Position numbers and translations under genes: made by a program
In this document: in pieces, positions 1 to 12,384 of the stretch
Layout: every line of letters starts with the position of its first letter
Numbering within the stretch: position 1 is the stretch's first letter
The notes under the pieces: model-generated
Database searches by the model: none
The model's input: only the letters and a program-made list of their open reading frames with translations
Told to the model about the DNA's origin: nothing
NCBI GenBank assembly: GCA_914767715.1
Contig: OU612074.1
Coordinates: 15,362,062-15,426,061, forward strand
Reading direction: 5' to 3'
DNA: 64,000 bases
DNA from: Membranipora membranacea
Taxonomy: Eukaryota; Bryozoa; Gymnolaemata; Cheilostomatida; Membraniporidae

Positions 1-55
1 CTTTAAATCTAGTCAAATCAATGACATTTGCTACGCTACACAGAGTCCGACTTAC

Positions 56-3000
56 ATTGGCACCTTTGAGTACAAGACCTTCCAAACCTTCTCTGAACAC
101 TTTCTCTAGCAGAGTGCTCAGGTCTCGTGGCGCCTGCATAAGAACAAAAGAATAACTTAAGATAGGTAATAGATATCACAAACATACATCATAGTGCTTG
201 GTCAGCAGCACTTAAATCATCAGAAAGCCACGTTAATATGTGAGCATGTGTTAGTGATGACAAGAGTTGTGAGAGCAACCTTATTTATGGGCAAGCTAAG
301 TCTAACCATGAAGTTAGAGAGAATGGATTCAGATTGATCTATTACTGTTTGATAAGAAACAGAAGTTTGGGCTGCCCCTAAAGAGGGGCGCAAGGTGCCC
401 TAAATCCTCATACTGAGAATGTGATACATCCTAGAAAACTAGAATGCATCCTAGAGGTGAGGCCATAGTGGACCTCCTAATCGTGAGTGTGCAGCAAGCT
501 GCCAAAACTGAACTGGCACTAATCGGCCATTGGCAGTGACACTTTGATCTAAGTCAATAGGCCGAGAAGCAATCCAGTGTATGTTCCTGTTTAAGGCACG
601 CCAGAACATCGAAAAAATACTGGTCCATAAAGCCTCTTCGTTATCAAAACTTTGATAAACAGGACAATGTTTCAACCAGAAACTCAGAAAAAATGGGGAT
701 GTTACCCAGTGTATGTTACCCAGTGTATGTTACCCAGTGTATGTTACCCAGTGTATGTTACCCAGTGTATGTTACCCAGTGTATGTTACCCAGTGTATGT
801 TACCCAGTGTATGTTACCCAGTGTATGTTACCCAGTGTATGTTACCCAGTGTATGTTACCCAGTGTATGTTACCCAGTGTAGTTACCCAGTGTATGTTAC
901 CCAGTGTATGTTACCCAGTGTATGTTACCCAGTGTATGTTACCCAGTGTATGTTACCCAGATTGATCTATTGTTCTGATGGTATGTCTAGACATATCTAA
1001 CAATCTATTTGTGCGTTATGTTAGTCAGTTTGTGATATACCTTAATATCATGCTGCTCTGAGAACATGACTCTATTAGGTACTTCTGTCATAACTTTCTT
1101 CAGGAACCGTCTTCTCTCTGTTGTTCCCCTGCAAAAAAATTAAGTATCCACAGTCACTAACTTATCATAGGGAGTTGCTTCCCTTACTTGAATAATCAAT
1201 ACGTTGTCACAAGGGCGACAACTCAAAACTATACAAATATGGAGTTTGATATCTCAAAACTTCCAACCCAGAGAACTTCTTGGTTATACATAAAAACACA
1301 AATTTCTGTCAAAACAATTCTGCTTTCAAACACAAATCAGCTTGCATTTTGCTAGTCTGGGAAACTTCACAGATTCATAGCAGTGTATCGATCTTTTTAT
1401 CCTTCCTCCCTCCCGCTTAAAGAGGACTGAGTCTTCCTTATTGATGTTAACTAATCAAAAGTAAAGATTTTTGGTGTTTTTTACTGACTTGTACTTACTT
1501 AAGTATGAATGGTACTGACTGTAGTAAGAATTTTACTTACTTTGACATGAGATTCGTATCGTTATAGTAGAGGCAGTCAAACACAAATAGACAGACCTTA
1601 GCGTCGCTGAATGCTGCTTTCTATGAATAAAGAAATTGGAGAACATTGATTACACGGTGGGTTCAATCCAGGAGTGAAAAAACTTGGCAGTGAGAGAAAC
1701 AGGGGGCTTACTCCGGCCTCATCTTGGTAGCAATGTTAATGTTTGGTTTGTGTTTTGACAGCTAGATACCAGCAATAACCCATAGACACCAAAAAATGGA
1801 TGAATATGATCAGCATATGGATCAAACACTTGGTTGGCCTCTTAACACCCTGATGCATGCTATAACACAGACTGAAATCTATACCCGATCTGGAAAAGAA
1901 TGCTCCAAAAAGACCTTTGGCATATTGCATTGAAAGCAAATTTCATTGTTTATCACTCTACCAGTCAATCCCTGAGCCAGTATACCTGACTTCTCCTAAG
2001 GTCTCTGTCAGCTAATAATAAGCAACACATACCTTATGAATACCAAGAGTACCAAAGGGTAGAGGGTTTCCCGTTTTAGTATCGACCAGCAGTACCTCAG
2101 CATCTAATATCAGGCTATCACCTCCTGGAAATGCCTCCGGTATGTAATCCTTGAAATGTTGTACCTGTAAGACAAATGTGTTACTCAGTGATGATAGAGA
2201 GTGGCAGTGAAATATTTTATAAGTTACCCAAAATTCAATTCTGGAAAGATAAAATGATATTATCTTTCAAGAATACTGCACAATGGGTAACTTATCTTAT
2301 GGCTTTTTTAATCCCAGGCCAAGCCCTGTTTTTGGTCATGTTGCTAGAATTTTTGTATTCAAATAAGGCATAAGTGCAGCACCATCATGCTGTTAATGGC
2401 ATAACTGTTTTCTCACATTTTAACAAAACTCATAATCAGTGTCAAGAAAGGAACACAAGTTTGAATCTACTCATCAAAGCCTCAGAAAGACAGAAATCAT
2501 TCAAATGAAACTTAGCAAATATGCATGACCATGAACTTGCCGGGGCTGTCAGTCATAATACTCCCAAACCTTCTCTTGCCATGTTAGTCGTGGTTTGGGA
2601 GTATTATGGCTGACAATGGCAGTCAGGAGCAAACCTGTCAAATGTGAGCGCAACTCATAAAAAGAGCCCGATTGAAATTTTGCGTTGTTGCAGCTTTTTA
2701 TACCTTATGTGGTAGTACAGGTTTGAGACTTCTAGAGAAATACTGGAAATCTGATCCGTTCTTATGTAACTGTACTCTCTCACCATCATATTTAATCTCA
2801 GCATACATTCCATCCGGACACTGCATCACAGAAATAAGTTATTTAATTATATATAGGATCTTTGAAAAAGTGCATCCAAAAACCTTCATCCGTTCCAATA
2901 GCGTACTGTATATCTAAATACATGGTTACCTACGCCCAATTAAACTAATATGATATAACAATTACAATACGCATTATCAACAGTGAACAGTCAAAGTGAA

Positions 3001-6000
3001 CAAATTCTCCTCCGTGATGGATTTAGATTACAACAGAGTCAGATCTCAAACATTTATAGTTGCAATGTCCTTACTATAAAGAAAAGATGACTCCACATGC
3101 ATTACAAACGCTTTTCTTTTACAATTGCGTCCAAATAATATATTGTATTGTTAGTAGAAGGAAAAGCGTTTAGACATCTCAAACCAGTTGTTGCTGAAGA
3201 ATTTATGTTTTCTTGAAAGGAAATTAATTTTGTTGACTGACAAATAGATACAAATCTCACCCTCTTGAAAGCGAAGTCTACCGATTTACAAGCCTCAGCT
3301 AACATAGGTAACACTGGGGTCATAAGCTGAGCTTTTACTTGTAATTTACCGCCCTCACCAGTACGATGTGCCAGAACTCGGTCTACTACATCCCTGAGGT
3401 TACGACTCGCCTGAAACGCTTCATAGGCGTTACTGTCCAGACCTTCCAATCTAAAATTAGGTAATTCACATTTATTATTCTTCCCCCAAGATCAACTAAC
3501 CTTGTCACGCTATCAAACCAAAAGAGTAGCCGCGTAACTACGCTAAAGATCAACAATCATGTTGGTGAGTAAATGTGTTGAAATTTATCATGGCTTTGGC
3601 AAGAGATGTGATATTTCATTGTACCATCATATTAATGACAGTAATAGTTTAGATTAAGTAAGATGGCAAGATTGACATGTCGAATGATCATAAACCAGCT
3701 GTTTGGTGGTTACTGGTGATGCTGCTGAATTCATCTTGATACAGCTATTTACGGTGGCTTGGGCCTACGACCTGGCCGCACTTAGTATCAGTAATAGGCT
3801 ATAGTAGATTACGTGCAACGGGATAATTGTTGTACTACATATGAGAGAGCTTTCATAAACACAACCGTTTACTGCGGAGTCACAATCAAGTCCTCATTGG
3901 AATGAATAAAGCCCAATTTAGCTACTGCATATATTGCTAGCTAAAACGAGGTTACATCAAACCCAATCCGATCCCTACTAGAGCTGATAAGTTCCCATCC
4001 AGGGTGAAATGTTTATGATACAAACTTACATATGTTTTGCTCCAGCATTAATTCTGAGATCATGCTTTATTAGCCGGACTACCATCTTCAAGTCGTCTGA
4101 TGTGCATCTAATAATAAGACAATATCAACAAATATGTTATGAATAATGGATGTTCCATTATAGACAAGCAGAATATTGTAAAGGCGCTAATGCTTCACGT
4201 ATCCGTGTTATACTTAATATTTAATTGACAAATTCTTAAAAAGTGTAGTTATCCCCTCTTTGCATAGAGTTGTCAGAGAGAAGACAGCTTGTATGAGTAT
4301 AATTCAGTGAGGAAAAAATATAATACTATCTTTACATCTTTTCTCATCTCATCAATTATTTTTATGATAACAAAATTTTGATCAATTTTATTTATTTTAC
4401 CAGCAGGCTTATGTCATAGTATATGTTTCTATTTTAACCTTTTATCAAATGTACAACGCTTAGAAATCATTGTTTTTAAACAATTCTATTAAGCGTTTCA
4501 TAAATAAACTTTATTATTATTATTATCATAGGCAATTCTTGAAGGTCAAATTCTTGGTATCAAGTTGTATGCTTATAGTATTACAAATATAGGGCATGGC
4601 GCATTGCCAATTGCTACTATGACTCAGCGGGTGAACAAGAGAATGAAAATACCAACACAACCATAGAGTTATTATATACTGTATATAATATATATAAAAT
4701 AACTCTATGTGCCTAACAAGACAGAGATCCAAAACCAGTAGGCTCACCTTTTAGCAATCATAGTAAGCACTTTCTGTTGATCGTCTTCTCTCGTAACTTT
4801 ACTCATCTGCTCCAAATAAGCATCCACTTCCTGCACGCTGATTGTGCTCTCTTCTTGAGGAGGTAGTTTTGTTGACTTCTCAAAGTAAACACGCACAGTA
4901 TCTGCAACATCACCCTGATCGAGATGCTCGCTCATATCAGTCAGCGACGTGCCAAACATCTGAAATACAAGTTAATATGTAGGTACAGAGCACTGAATTA
5001 ACCTCTTCTCATGCAACAGAAATGGTATCATAACATTATACAGCTCAAGTACTCAGCATAGGGGCTCATCTGACAGTGATCTGATTGGCTGTCCCTACTG
5101 GCATGAATAATATAGCCTAGGAAATAGTCTTGTTAACAAAAATGCCTTTATGCCAATTATTTGGGCATTTCTAGACAGGCAATTTTTGAAAGCCCATTAT
5201 TTGGCAAAAGAAAGCTAATGATGCTATTCCATATATGGAATTCGATGGTATAGATGTATTGGTTCATACACAACTTCTATGCATGTATATCACAGCGTTA
5301 TTCAAGTTCAAGGATCTATGAACCTGAAAATATATGATGTCTTGTCAGCAGCTTTTACTTCATTGAATGACATGCTGAATATTGCACAAATCCATTACAA
5401 TGAAGCAGGTACCTTATGCCACACAAATCATAATGACAAACCAATGAACTACCTCTGCAGAGGTAGTTCATTTGACAAACTAGTTGCCCTAAAATGAAGA
5501 AAGTATTATCATTACTTCAAAGATTCAAATCCTAATATAAGGATTTTTCTGAATAAAGGCAATTATAAGGTTGATAGTCTTTTAGAAAGTGACCAAAAAT
5601 ATTGGCCACAGCTATAAAGATTCAACTCGACTTGAAACTCCGTCTGTCAGCTAGACACCAACCGATCATTGTTGATATTGACTTAGATACTTTGAACCAT
5701 AACAACAACAAAAAATCTACTGCACAGACCACTGAACATATAAATGTTCATATAATCATGTTTATTATAAATATATAATATCAAACATGAGTATATCAAC
5801 ATTTATATGTTAATGGGTATGTTGTGCAGTAGATTTTTTTTTATATATATATATACATTTTTCTATTTTTTTATTTCAAATATATTTATACATGTTTAAT
5901 ATATATATATATATATCTATATATTAGGTATAATTGTTGATGGTTTTACCTGGCTAAACAGTTTGACGAGCTGTTTACTGTTGATGTTATAAACTCTCTT

Positions 6001-9000
6001 CACAAATCCAGGCAGTAATAACCTGACAGTAAGGTAGGTGTCTCCGTTAAATGTCGTGTTTCTGGATCCTTTCCTCAACCAGTTTGACACTGCGATATAA
6101 CATGAACGTGTGTATTATGACATCAGAAAATCTTGAATTCAAAATCTTTCGTGGGTTCTGCCAACTACGTCTCATAATTACTATCCGGTTTATGTTGATT
6201 TTTTGCATTGCTGTGAGTATGCAACCCCAAATCCCGCTGATGCCGATAAACAGAGTTTGGGACAAATTGAGAAGAACATCACATAAGAAGATTAACTATT
6301 ATCTTGTTTCTACTTTTAGAAACAAGACCTCATAAAATGACTGTTCCTGTTTAAGGCACGCGAGAACATCGACAAAATACTGTCTATAAAGCCTCTTCAT
6401 TATCAAAACTTTGATAAACAGGACGATGTTTCAACCAGAAACTCGGAAAAATGGGGATTGAACCCATATCGCCCTCTTCAACTGTCTACTGAGCCACGGG
6501 AATAATGTTTGTGAAAGGCAGGAATATCAGTGAGATGATATTTGATTTGTCCTCTGTAACTCTGCAACCACATATTGGAGAGCTGCGAGACTCCACATGT
6601 GTCCTGAGCAGAGCAATCAGTGAAATACTCCACAATATAAGGATAATGGTGAAGTGTGACCCATTTTGCCAGCATCGAAGTTACCCCCTCTACTGACAAG
6701 CCGAGGGGACAACGACAACGAGCAAAATGGATCAAACTTGATCTACTGGTGGCCTGTGATATTTAGCTGATGATTTCAATATCTTTGTGATTCTAGGAGG
6801 TACCTCACCTATGTTAGTCTTGTCGTTATAGCTCGGATGATCCGCTATCCTCTTACAAAGTTTCCGCCAGGTTTTAAACATGTTGTCCTCTGTGACAGAG
6901 CCTTCAACTTTGACCTTCTCTAGCTTCACAGGTGATGTAGGCTCATTCTATAATTGTAAATGGGGTCTATTGCAAACATCAGTTCGGACCTGTGAGACCA
7001 TGCACAACAAAAATAAATGGCAAAACAAATCAAGTGAATTTGTCAAAGTATTGTGAAAGAGGGCTGCCCTATTGAAAATTTTGGTATGTAGCAGTGGTGG
7101 CATTGGTGATTGCGATTGGGTGAACATTTAGCTATGAGACTAAAGCATAAGAGCTGTAGGTGTATTATCAAGTCAAGAAGTTTCAAATTAGAGAGTTGAG
7201 TTACATAGTCTTCCCCATCATTACATTAGGAATAACATGGCCGGCCATCACCACAAAGCTTGGCAAATAGAAACATAGAATTCTGCTATTCCGGTATCTC
7301 ATCATCCCCAGTAAGATGTAGGAACTGAGTCAATGTTTTGGTATTACAAAGTGTTCTATTTTAAACTGCACTAATCCTATAATCGCTGCAGTACAGCTTT
7401 TAATGACCATCCATACTTATTTGCATAACAATAGATTTAAACTCAGACCATCATACCATTTTTATAAACAACAGTGTCATTTGAGTTGCCAACCTGGCAC
7501 ATCCTAACAAAGAACTTAAACTTTATACCTTATACCTTTACACCTTCTCCTATTCTATTTTATGAAGTTTTAAGCCTACACTATTTGATACAACATGTGA
7601 GTAATACTATTGTGATAAATTTGTTATATTTGATATAGATGATTCTTGACTTCATTACAATTTGATGTAAAACTCTAATGACAACGTTAATTATGTAAAC
7701 ACTGCAGTGCCACCTTTTCCATGTTCAATGCTCATAATTGTTCATTAATTTGTAGATAATCGCACTCAATGACTTCTCAATTAAATCACTCACAACAGAT
7801 TCTGTGATCTCAATATACTATCTGATTAATACTTAGCGGCTGAATAAACTAATGTTTGTAAGTTTATAATTATTGCCAGCTTTTATCCAATCTGTTCTAT
7901 TTATACACTGTTATCAATGTCATGTCATTTTGTTAATTGACCTATTTACATACACACGTTTTTAATCATACTTTCCTTATTATACAGGGTACAATAATAA
8001 TAATAAAAGCAAGAAATCACATCACGCGGCTATTGTTGCCATCATTTGGCCCTCAGCGTTAATCCAGTAGGCCTACAGTCAAAGATGCTTTCTTATGTTT
8101 TTCGGGGCTTAGGACTCTGGTGTGTGCCCGGTGAAGCCCAGCCCAAATAATCCCCAGGAGCCAGTCCTGGGGGGAAATTTACCATTTCTCATACCAAATA
8201 ACTTACTGCTGTCAGAGCTTGGACTCATTAAAGGCACTCACACATGGAAGCCAGTGTTTGGTTAATTAACTTGTGAGCAGGACAATCTGACATATTTTAT
8301 CAATTAGTAGGCAGTGAGCCTTACCACGAAATTGTTTTCTAAATATGTCGTAGTTAAGAAAATATACTCGAAGCCACTACATTATCTACAAACCCACTGG
8401 CAAGGGGGACAACTTGAATTATCGGTCTGTGAATTATCTTTTGCTGTTAGAGGGTTTCCAAAGTAAATATCGGATTTTTGTATGCTACTGTAAAATGTTC
8501 ACTGCAGTGAATTGTCCTGTTTCAAATCATCTCAGAAAAGCCTTGGTTTACAAATACAACCTAACTAGTATACCATGTAATTATGGAGAAACCTTGACTA
8601 TGAAAAATTTCTTCTAACATCCAACCTTCCTACGATGCAAATTTAGCTTGAAAATCTTGAGATCTATTTGCTAATCAAACTGGGAAAACCAAACAATTGC
8701 ATTGCGGGGCATTTTCTAATACATTCTGCTATTATCCCCACCTTGACTGGTTCAGCTTTAGGAGTTTTGGCAGCAGGAGATTTACTAGCCGTGGATGGCT
8801 CCTTCTTCACAGCAGCGGGTTTAGCTTTAGCTGGACTACTTGTACCGGCAGCAGCAGCAGGTGACTTCGCCTTAGCTTTACTGGCAGCTGGCTTCTTACC
8901 TGCTGCTTTATTGGCTCTTTTCTCAGCAATATCTGTCAGAAAAGAGTGAAAAATTAGTCTCATATTCTAATTTGCTATTCATTTTAATCTGCTAGACCTC

Positions 9001-10687
9001 CTGTCCTAGTAATCATAGGATCTTCATATTCTTGAATTTGAATGAGGCCGTGAAGGTCATCAACTGGTTAGAGTTTGAAAGAATTCCGATGAATCTTCAT
9101 TGTTTTCAACCCTGCCGTTTGGCATTTTCCTTTATGAGAAAAGTTATGTCTGTTCAATCACTTGATCTTCATTACATTTTCTATTTAATAAATCGTGAGA
9201 AGTACAGTACTATATTACTAAACCAGGCTGATTGTACCATATTTTGCAAAAGTATTTAAATTTCTAGGTGAAAATGTGGGTTAAAATTGCAAATGCGTCT
9301 CTGTCGGAAGACTGAGAAATAAAGGCCGCCATATTCGGCGCCAAGTTGCTCTCAGTTTGCAAGCAGGTCGGAGCACACCTGGGGCGTCAATTGAGCTCAG
9401 TAGTCGGTAGACTGCAGCGGGTTTCTTACCAACTGAGCATGTCAATAGCATATACAAATATGAATCATTCAGATGGTTGGTAAGGGGGAGCGACTCTAAT
9501 ACCAGACAAGCAGGGGTCAAATATAATACTTTGGTTTTTTAGAAATTGCCATGACTAATAGTGAATATAGTTTATATAAATATTTCGCATAAATATCGTG
9601 GATTTCAACACTGAAAGCGCCAACCGAACCACGAATAACCCACCTGGTTTTCAGCAATCAATGCATGTGTGCCTGGGATGGATAACATGGTCAAGATTTG
9701 ACCAAGTTTGGTCCATTTGCCGGAGTTGCCTTTGACCAGTGAAAGGGAGCAACTGGAATGCAGTCAAATGGACCAAACCTGGTCTACCAAATCTTGAACT
9801 TAGCAAAAACGCTTCTTACTAACACACAGACCTGAACTTACCTGTTATGAGCCCTTTCACCATTTTCTTATCGTCATCGTTGAGGTCAGTGTATCCCTCA
9901 ATCTCATCTGAAGATTCGATGATCTTAGTTGTAGCCCGAGCTTTCTCAAACGTCTCAAACAAACATTTAGGGTGGTGCCACTGTTTCATCTCACCTGTGA
10001 AACACAAAGTAAGAGAGTTAGTGCTTGGTTATGTGACTGCCGTGTCCAGCAAGGGCTGTACCCGGTTGTGGCATTGGCAGACCATTTTATGAATGTGTTA
10101 ACTTGGGCCCAATGAAGCATTGTTTTAAATATCTCATAACATAAACCTCTGGGAGTGGCCTTTGATTGATTGTATTCTATCACTAACATAAAATAATATG
10201 GCCTTGCAACAATTGATATGCTGCAGAGATAGTCAATGTCACAAGATTATCCTGCAGACGAAAAGTGGGAAGACAGGGTCGATGTTGGTTAATTTGCACC
10301 CTAGTCATCATCTCTGACCTAAGACTATCAGATTTAGACCATCGTTAACTCATCTGCCATAGTCCCCCAACCGCCAAACATTCCAAAACTTATATGTTGT
10401 GGAGACTATTGAGAATATGTGTGCAATAATCAATGTTGGGCTAACCATGATGTGCATATACCATGATCAGTGAAACCTTTCTAGTGAGAGAAGCATCTAA
10501 GACATTTAACAAGTCCAACTTAGAGAAACAACGTCCGACCATTCATCTCACCTTCACCATCGTGGAAGAAGTTGGGTACAACTTTAGCGATCCTCAGTGC
10601 TCCTTTCTCACATTTGCCTTTACATTTCTTACACCCTGCAGTTCCTCTCTTAGCGTAATCACAAGCAAACTTTGTAGTAGCAGCCAT
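56..10687 (-). CDS. LIG3: DNA ligase III, 13 exons, 3' end beyond the left edge
   Basis: ATP-dependent DNA ligase that seals nicks in base-excision and single-strand-break repair, normally as a partner of XRCC1. Exons, 5' to 3': 10552-10687, 9842-9994, 8742-8932, 6809-6947, 5950-6089, 4748-4959, 4030-4107, 3261-3450, 2704-2820, 2033-2164, 1541-1620, 1041-1128, 56-133. All have GT-AG borders and join in phase to 1734 nt (578 codons). Domains: PARP-type zinc finger (residues about 8-95), Lys/Ala/Pro-rich linker (97-160), DNA-binding domain (about 165-390), then the nucleotidyltransferase domain with the active-site KYDG (Lys423), LILDAEVLL, VCLFVFDCLYYND and EGLEGLVLK. The rest of the catalytic core, the OB fold and any BRCT domain lie left of the window. 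The ATG has an in-frame TAA four codons upstream, so no mitochondrial leader is encoded in this exon. Family assignment is very secure; exon borders are read by eye. Confidence 0.95.
344..957 (-). mobile_element. Composite SINE-like insertion in a LIG3 intron, bounded by direct repeats
   Basis: An 11-14-bp direct repeat (CAGATTGATCTATT) stands at 330-343 and 958-971, as expected of a target-site duplication. Read on the minus strand, the insert holds: a 14-bp minisatellite (960-699); a body shared with the tRNA-headed SINE at 6341-6501 (about 700-577); a U2 snRNA-like module beginning at 573; and a tail ending near 344 with AAACAG. The last two modules match the element at 20665-20869. The insert lies between LIG3 exons 12 and 13 in gene orientation. 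Modules are seen directly; a single insertion event is inferred from the flanking repeats. Confidence 0.7.
699..960. repeat. 14-bp minisatellite, 18 units plus a partial one
   Basis: The unit is ATGTTACCCAGTGT. Thirteen perfect units run from 699 to 880, followed by one 13-nt unit (881-893) that lacks a T, then four perfect units and an 11-nt partial one. Near-identity of units indicates recent expansion. The array replaces the expected tRNA-like head of the SINE body next to it: the adjoining CCCCATTTTT is what follows the B box in the copy at 6341-6501. Confidence 0.97.
2547..2615. repeat. Hairpin with 24-bp arms in a LIG3 intron
   Basis: Arms 2547-2570 and 2592-2615 are complementary except for one position (a G-U pair in RNA), with a 21-nt loop. 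It lies between LIG3 exons 9 and 10. It may be a remnant of a foldback element; no target duplication was identified. Confidence 0.75.
2704..2820 (-). other. LIG3: LIG3 exon 9: adenylation active site
   Basis: This 39-codon exon encodes CPDGMYAEIKYDGERVQLH and continues to SLKPVLPHK. Lys423 in KYDG is the nucleophile that forms the ligase-AMP intermediate (motif I of DNA ligases). Both borders are in phase 0. Confidence 0.93.
4638..4710. repeat. AT-rich imperfect inverted repeat
   Basis: CATAGAGTTATT and its complement AATAACTCTATG enclose an AT-rich centre, giving a hairpin of about 48 bp within this span. It lies just 3' of LIG3 exon 6. It may be a fortuitous AT-rich structure. Confidence 0.5.
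5060..5250. repeat. Dispersed repeat, copy 1 (partner at 28510-28735)
   Basis: The stretch shares CTGATTGGCTGTCCCTA, GGGCATTTCTAGA and AAAGAAAGCTAATGATGC in the same order with 28510-28735, and both end in an ATATGGAATTC-like motif. It sits in the intron between LIG3 exons 5 and 6. No coding capacity or known family was recognised. Confidence 0.75.
5710..5839. mobile_element. Foldback/MITE-like element in a LIG3 intron
   Basis: Outer inverted repeats AATCTACTGCACA and TGTGCAGTAGATT are followed inward by further complementary AT-rich blocks (CATATAAATGTT/AACATTTATATG). The whole can fold into one long hairpin. Length of about 130 bp with terminal inverted repeats fits a non-autonomous DNA element. 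It lies between LIG3 exons 5 and 6; AT-rich microsatellites follow it (5841-5925). Confidence 0.7.
6341..6501 (-). mobile_element. tRNA-headed SINE copy
   Basis: Read on the minus strand it begins with GTGGCTCAGTAGA (A-box-like) and GGTTCAATCCC (B box), then a body that matches 577-700 closely (e.g. TTTCTGGTTGAAACAT, CAAAGTTTTGATAA). Internal pol III promoter boxes and a shared non-tRNA body define a SINE. It lies in the intron between LIG3 exons 4 and 5. Confidence 0.75.
8099..8171 (-). repeat. GGATTATTTGGGCTGGGC element, copy 1
   Basis: This is the only minus-strand copy of a 60-70-bp element found seven times in the window; the others are at 20161, 26836, 29523, 29909, 31512 and 31881. 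The core keeps GGGGATTATTTGGGCTGGG, CTTCACCGG, CACACCAGAGTCCTAAGCCC. It is probably the conserved tail of a SINE or a short structured element; the family is not recognised. Confidence 0.85.
8742..8932 (-). other. LIG3: LIG3 exon 3: Ala/Lys/Pro-rich linker
   Basis: This exon encodes about 63 residues of low-complexity AKSPAAA-type sequence between the zinc finger and the DNA-binding domain. Such a flexible basic linker is expected in ligase III, where sequence is poorly conserved. Its donor is GTGGGG, weaker than the others in this gene. The reading frame is open on both strands because of GC-rich alanine codons; the plus-strand reading is a shadow. Confidence 0.8.
9330..9440 (-). repeat. Second tRNA-SINE family, diverged copy
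   Basis: The minus strand shares GCTGCAGTC, CCTGCTTGCAAACTGAGAGC and the following TTGG with the element at 27930-28085. The tRNA-like head is eroded here. It lies in the intron between LIG3 exons 2 and 3. Confidence 0.55.
9690..9798. repeat. Imperfect foldback of about 110 bp
   Basis: TCAAGATTTG, AAGTTTGGTCCATTT and AGTTGC on the left pair with GCAACT, AAATGGACCAAACCT and AAATCTTGA on the right. Arms are about 45 bp with small bulges. It lies just downstream of LIG3 exon 2 in gene orientation. A non-autonomous DNA element is the likeliest origin. Confidence 0.65.
9842..10687 (-). other. LIG3: LIG3 exons 1-2: PARP-type zinc finger
   Basis: The two exons encode a nick-sensing zinc finger. 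Ligands are read as Cys19 and Cys22 (GCKKC), His53 and Cys56 (WHHPKC), the C-C-H-C spacing of PARP1-type fingers. Intron 1 splits a Gly codon (exon 1 ends with 1 nt, exon 2 supplies 2). The neighbouring DYAKRGTAGCKKC and ARATTKIIE are typical of ligase III. Exon 1 is 10552-10687 and exon 2 is 9842-9994. Confidence 0.92.
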
Positions 10688-12231
10688 GGAGATACCTTAG
10701 TTCTGCAAAATAGCGAATCGATTGACACTGATTTCTTATATAAAGGAGATTCACGAAAAGTGGAACAACTCCCAACAGCGGCTTAGGTTTCTATTGGCTC
10801 TATTTCTATGAATTTAAAGCACAGATTATGATATCAAAGCACTTTATATCCTATTAATTCTTGTTACTTGAGTATTTTTTCTTTTTTGTTCTGTCACTGC
10901 ATGAAAAACATTCCTAGAGATGATGTAGAATGACAATAAAAGTATATATAACAGCACCATCCTGAAAAAACCATTTAAACGCATAACACTGTGTGTGTGA
11001 TGAAATGGGCTGTCTTTGAAATGAAATTGTTCCATAACAGTTCAGATAACGCTATCTACTTATTGTCAGACAGGACAACATCGTACTAGATTTAGCGTAC
11101 AATAATCCCCAGTTAGTTGAGCTAAATCCCAAGTTGTCAACACTCAAATGTGACAATTGTGGTGGAGTAATTATACAATAGTTAATTACCCATCATTCAG
11201 TGGGGACACAAAGAAGCCACTGACTCAAAGACAAAGGACACCACAACACCTATCGAGTTGGTTGAAAACTTGACACTAATCTTTTAAGTACCAGTATGTA
11301 GGCAATCCACGCATAACAATAATAATTTACACTTTGAGCTACAGTGCAATAGATGCGCTTATTATCTATCAAAAGAAGCTGTCTTCAAAGTTAGAATAAG
11401 ATTATAACATGGTTGGATGGGATACAAATATTCTACACTGTAAGATAAAGGAGCTTATGACAGAGGGCTATAGTCCTATAAGCAGTGAGCTGAAAGTGAG
11501 TAAGGCCCTGCCAAAACTGTTGGCCGGTCACACTTGCTGAACAAACATCGTTCTTCAATAACATACAGTGAGCTTGCATCGGTTATTCGGCTAGAAACCA
11601 TCGAACCCCAATATCAGTCTGTATTGTTCTTCCCAACAAGTTTTAATACAAAGTAACTGCATTCAACTAATATGAATACAGCTGTGGTCCAAAAATTGCA
11701 AGAAAATAGTTGGTAGCCGATTATTGTTCGCAATGGGTACTGGCCAGTAACCAAATTAGCGCCAACTTCTAACCATCTAATCATTTCAATGTTTGACCAT
11801 CATAAAGGAGAAAGGGTGGCGGGATATCTCTTCAAATTGGGAAAATTGCGAACAACAAGATACAACATACAGTATAGTGTGCACAAGACACAGGTCTTCA
11901 GCTAGAAACTATGAATCAAAAGCATTTTTGAGGCCTTCTCAGTGCATATTATCAGTACTTGGTCCCTGATGACCGAATGCATGAGCATACACAATTTGCT
12001 CTAAGATCATGACGTATTGGCTCATGCAAAAGCTTGCACTTATATTGTTGTCATGTTTAGCCTAAGAGGTACACCTTGCTTTTTTATCTCCATCACCGAA
12101 TCGATCCTCACTATTCTTCTCATAAATGTATACCACTCACACACTTAGACTTATGTTATGAAATAGACCATTCCTGTGATATCATTAATATTCGTAGGCA
12201 GCTCGGACTTACCTACCCCACTGCTAATCCT

Positions 12232-12384
12232 GGCATGATGATTGACTGGCCTCAAGAATAGGCATCTGGAGCAACAAGCATGTATACTTTTCCGATAATG
12301 TCCATAATCAACCCTCTTCCTCTGCCCTCACCAACAAAGTGTTGGCAAAGTATACACATGCTTAAAGTTCATGATCATCATGCC
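12232..12384. repeat. Inverted repeat with about 150 bp span
   Basis: GGCATGATGAT near the left end pairs with ATCATCATGCC at the right, and inside AAGCATGTATACTTT pairs with AAAGTATACACATGCTT. The centre is not complementary. It fits a foldback or degraded MITE. Confidence 0.65.

Noticed and set aside
699-960. Telomere-like repeat (TTACCC)
   Set aside because: The unit is 14 bp and contains TTACCC, not CCTAA or TTAGGG; it is an ordinary minisatellite.
652-1000. Three overlapping open frames full of LPSVCYPVYVTQ-type repeats
   Set aside because: They are translations of the 14-bp minisatellite in three frames within a LIG3 intron, not genes.
8668-8949. Alanine/leucine-rich plus-strand frame
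   Set aside because: It is the antisense of the LIG3 linker exon, which fits the gene in phase.
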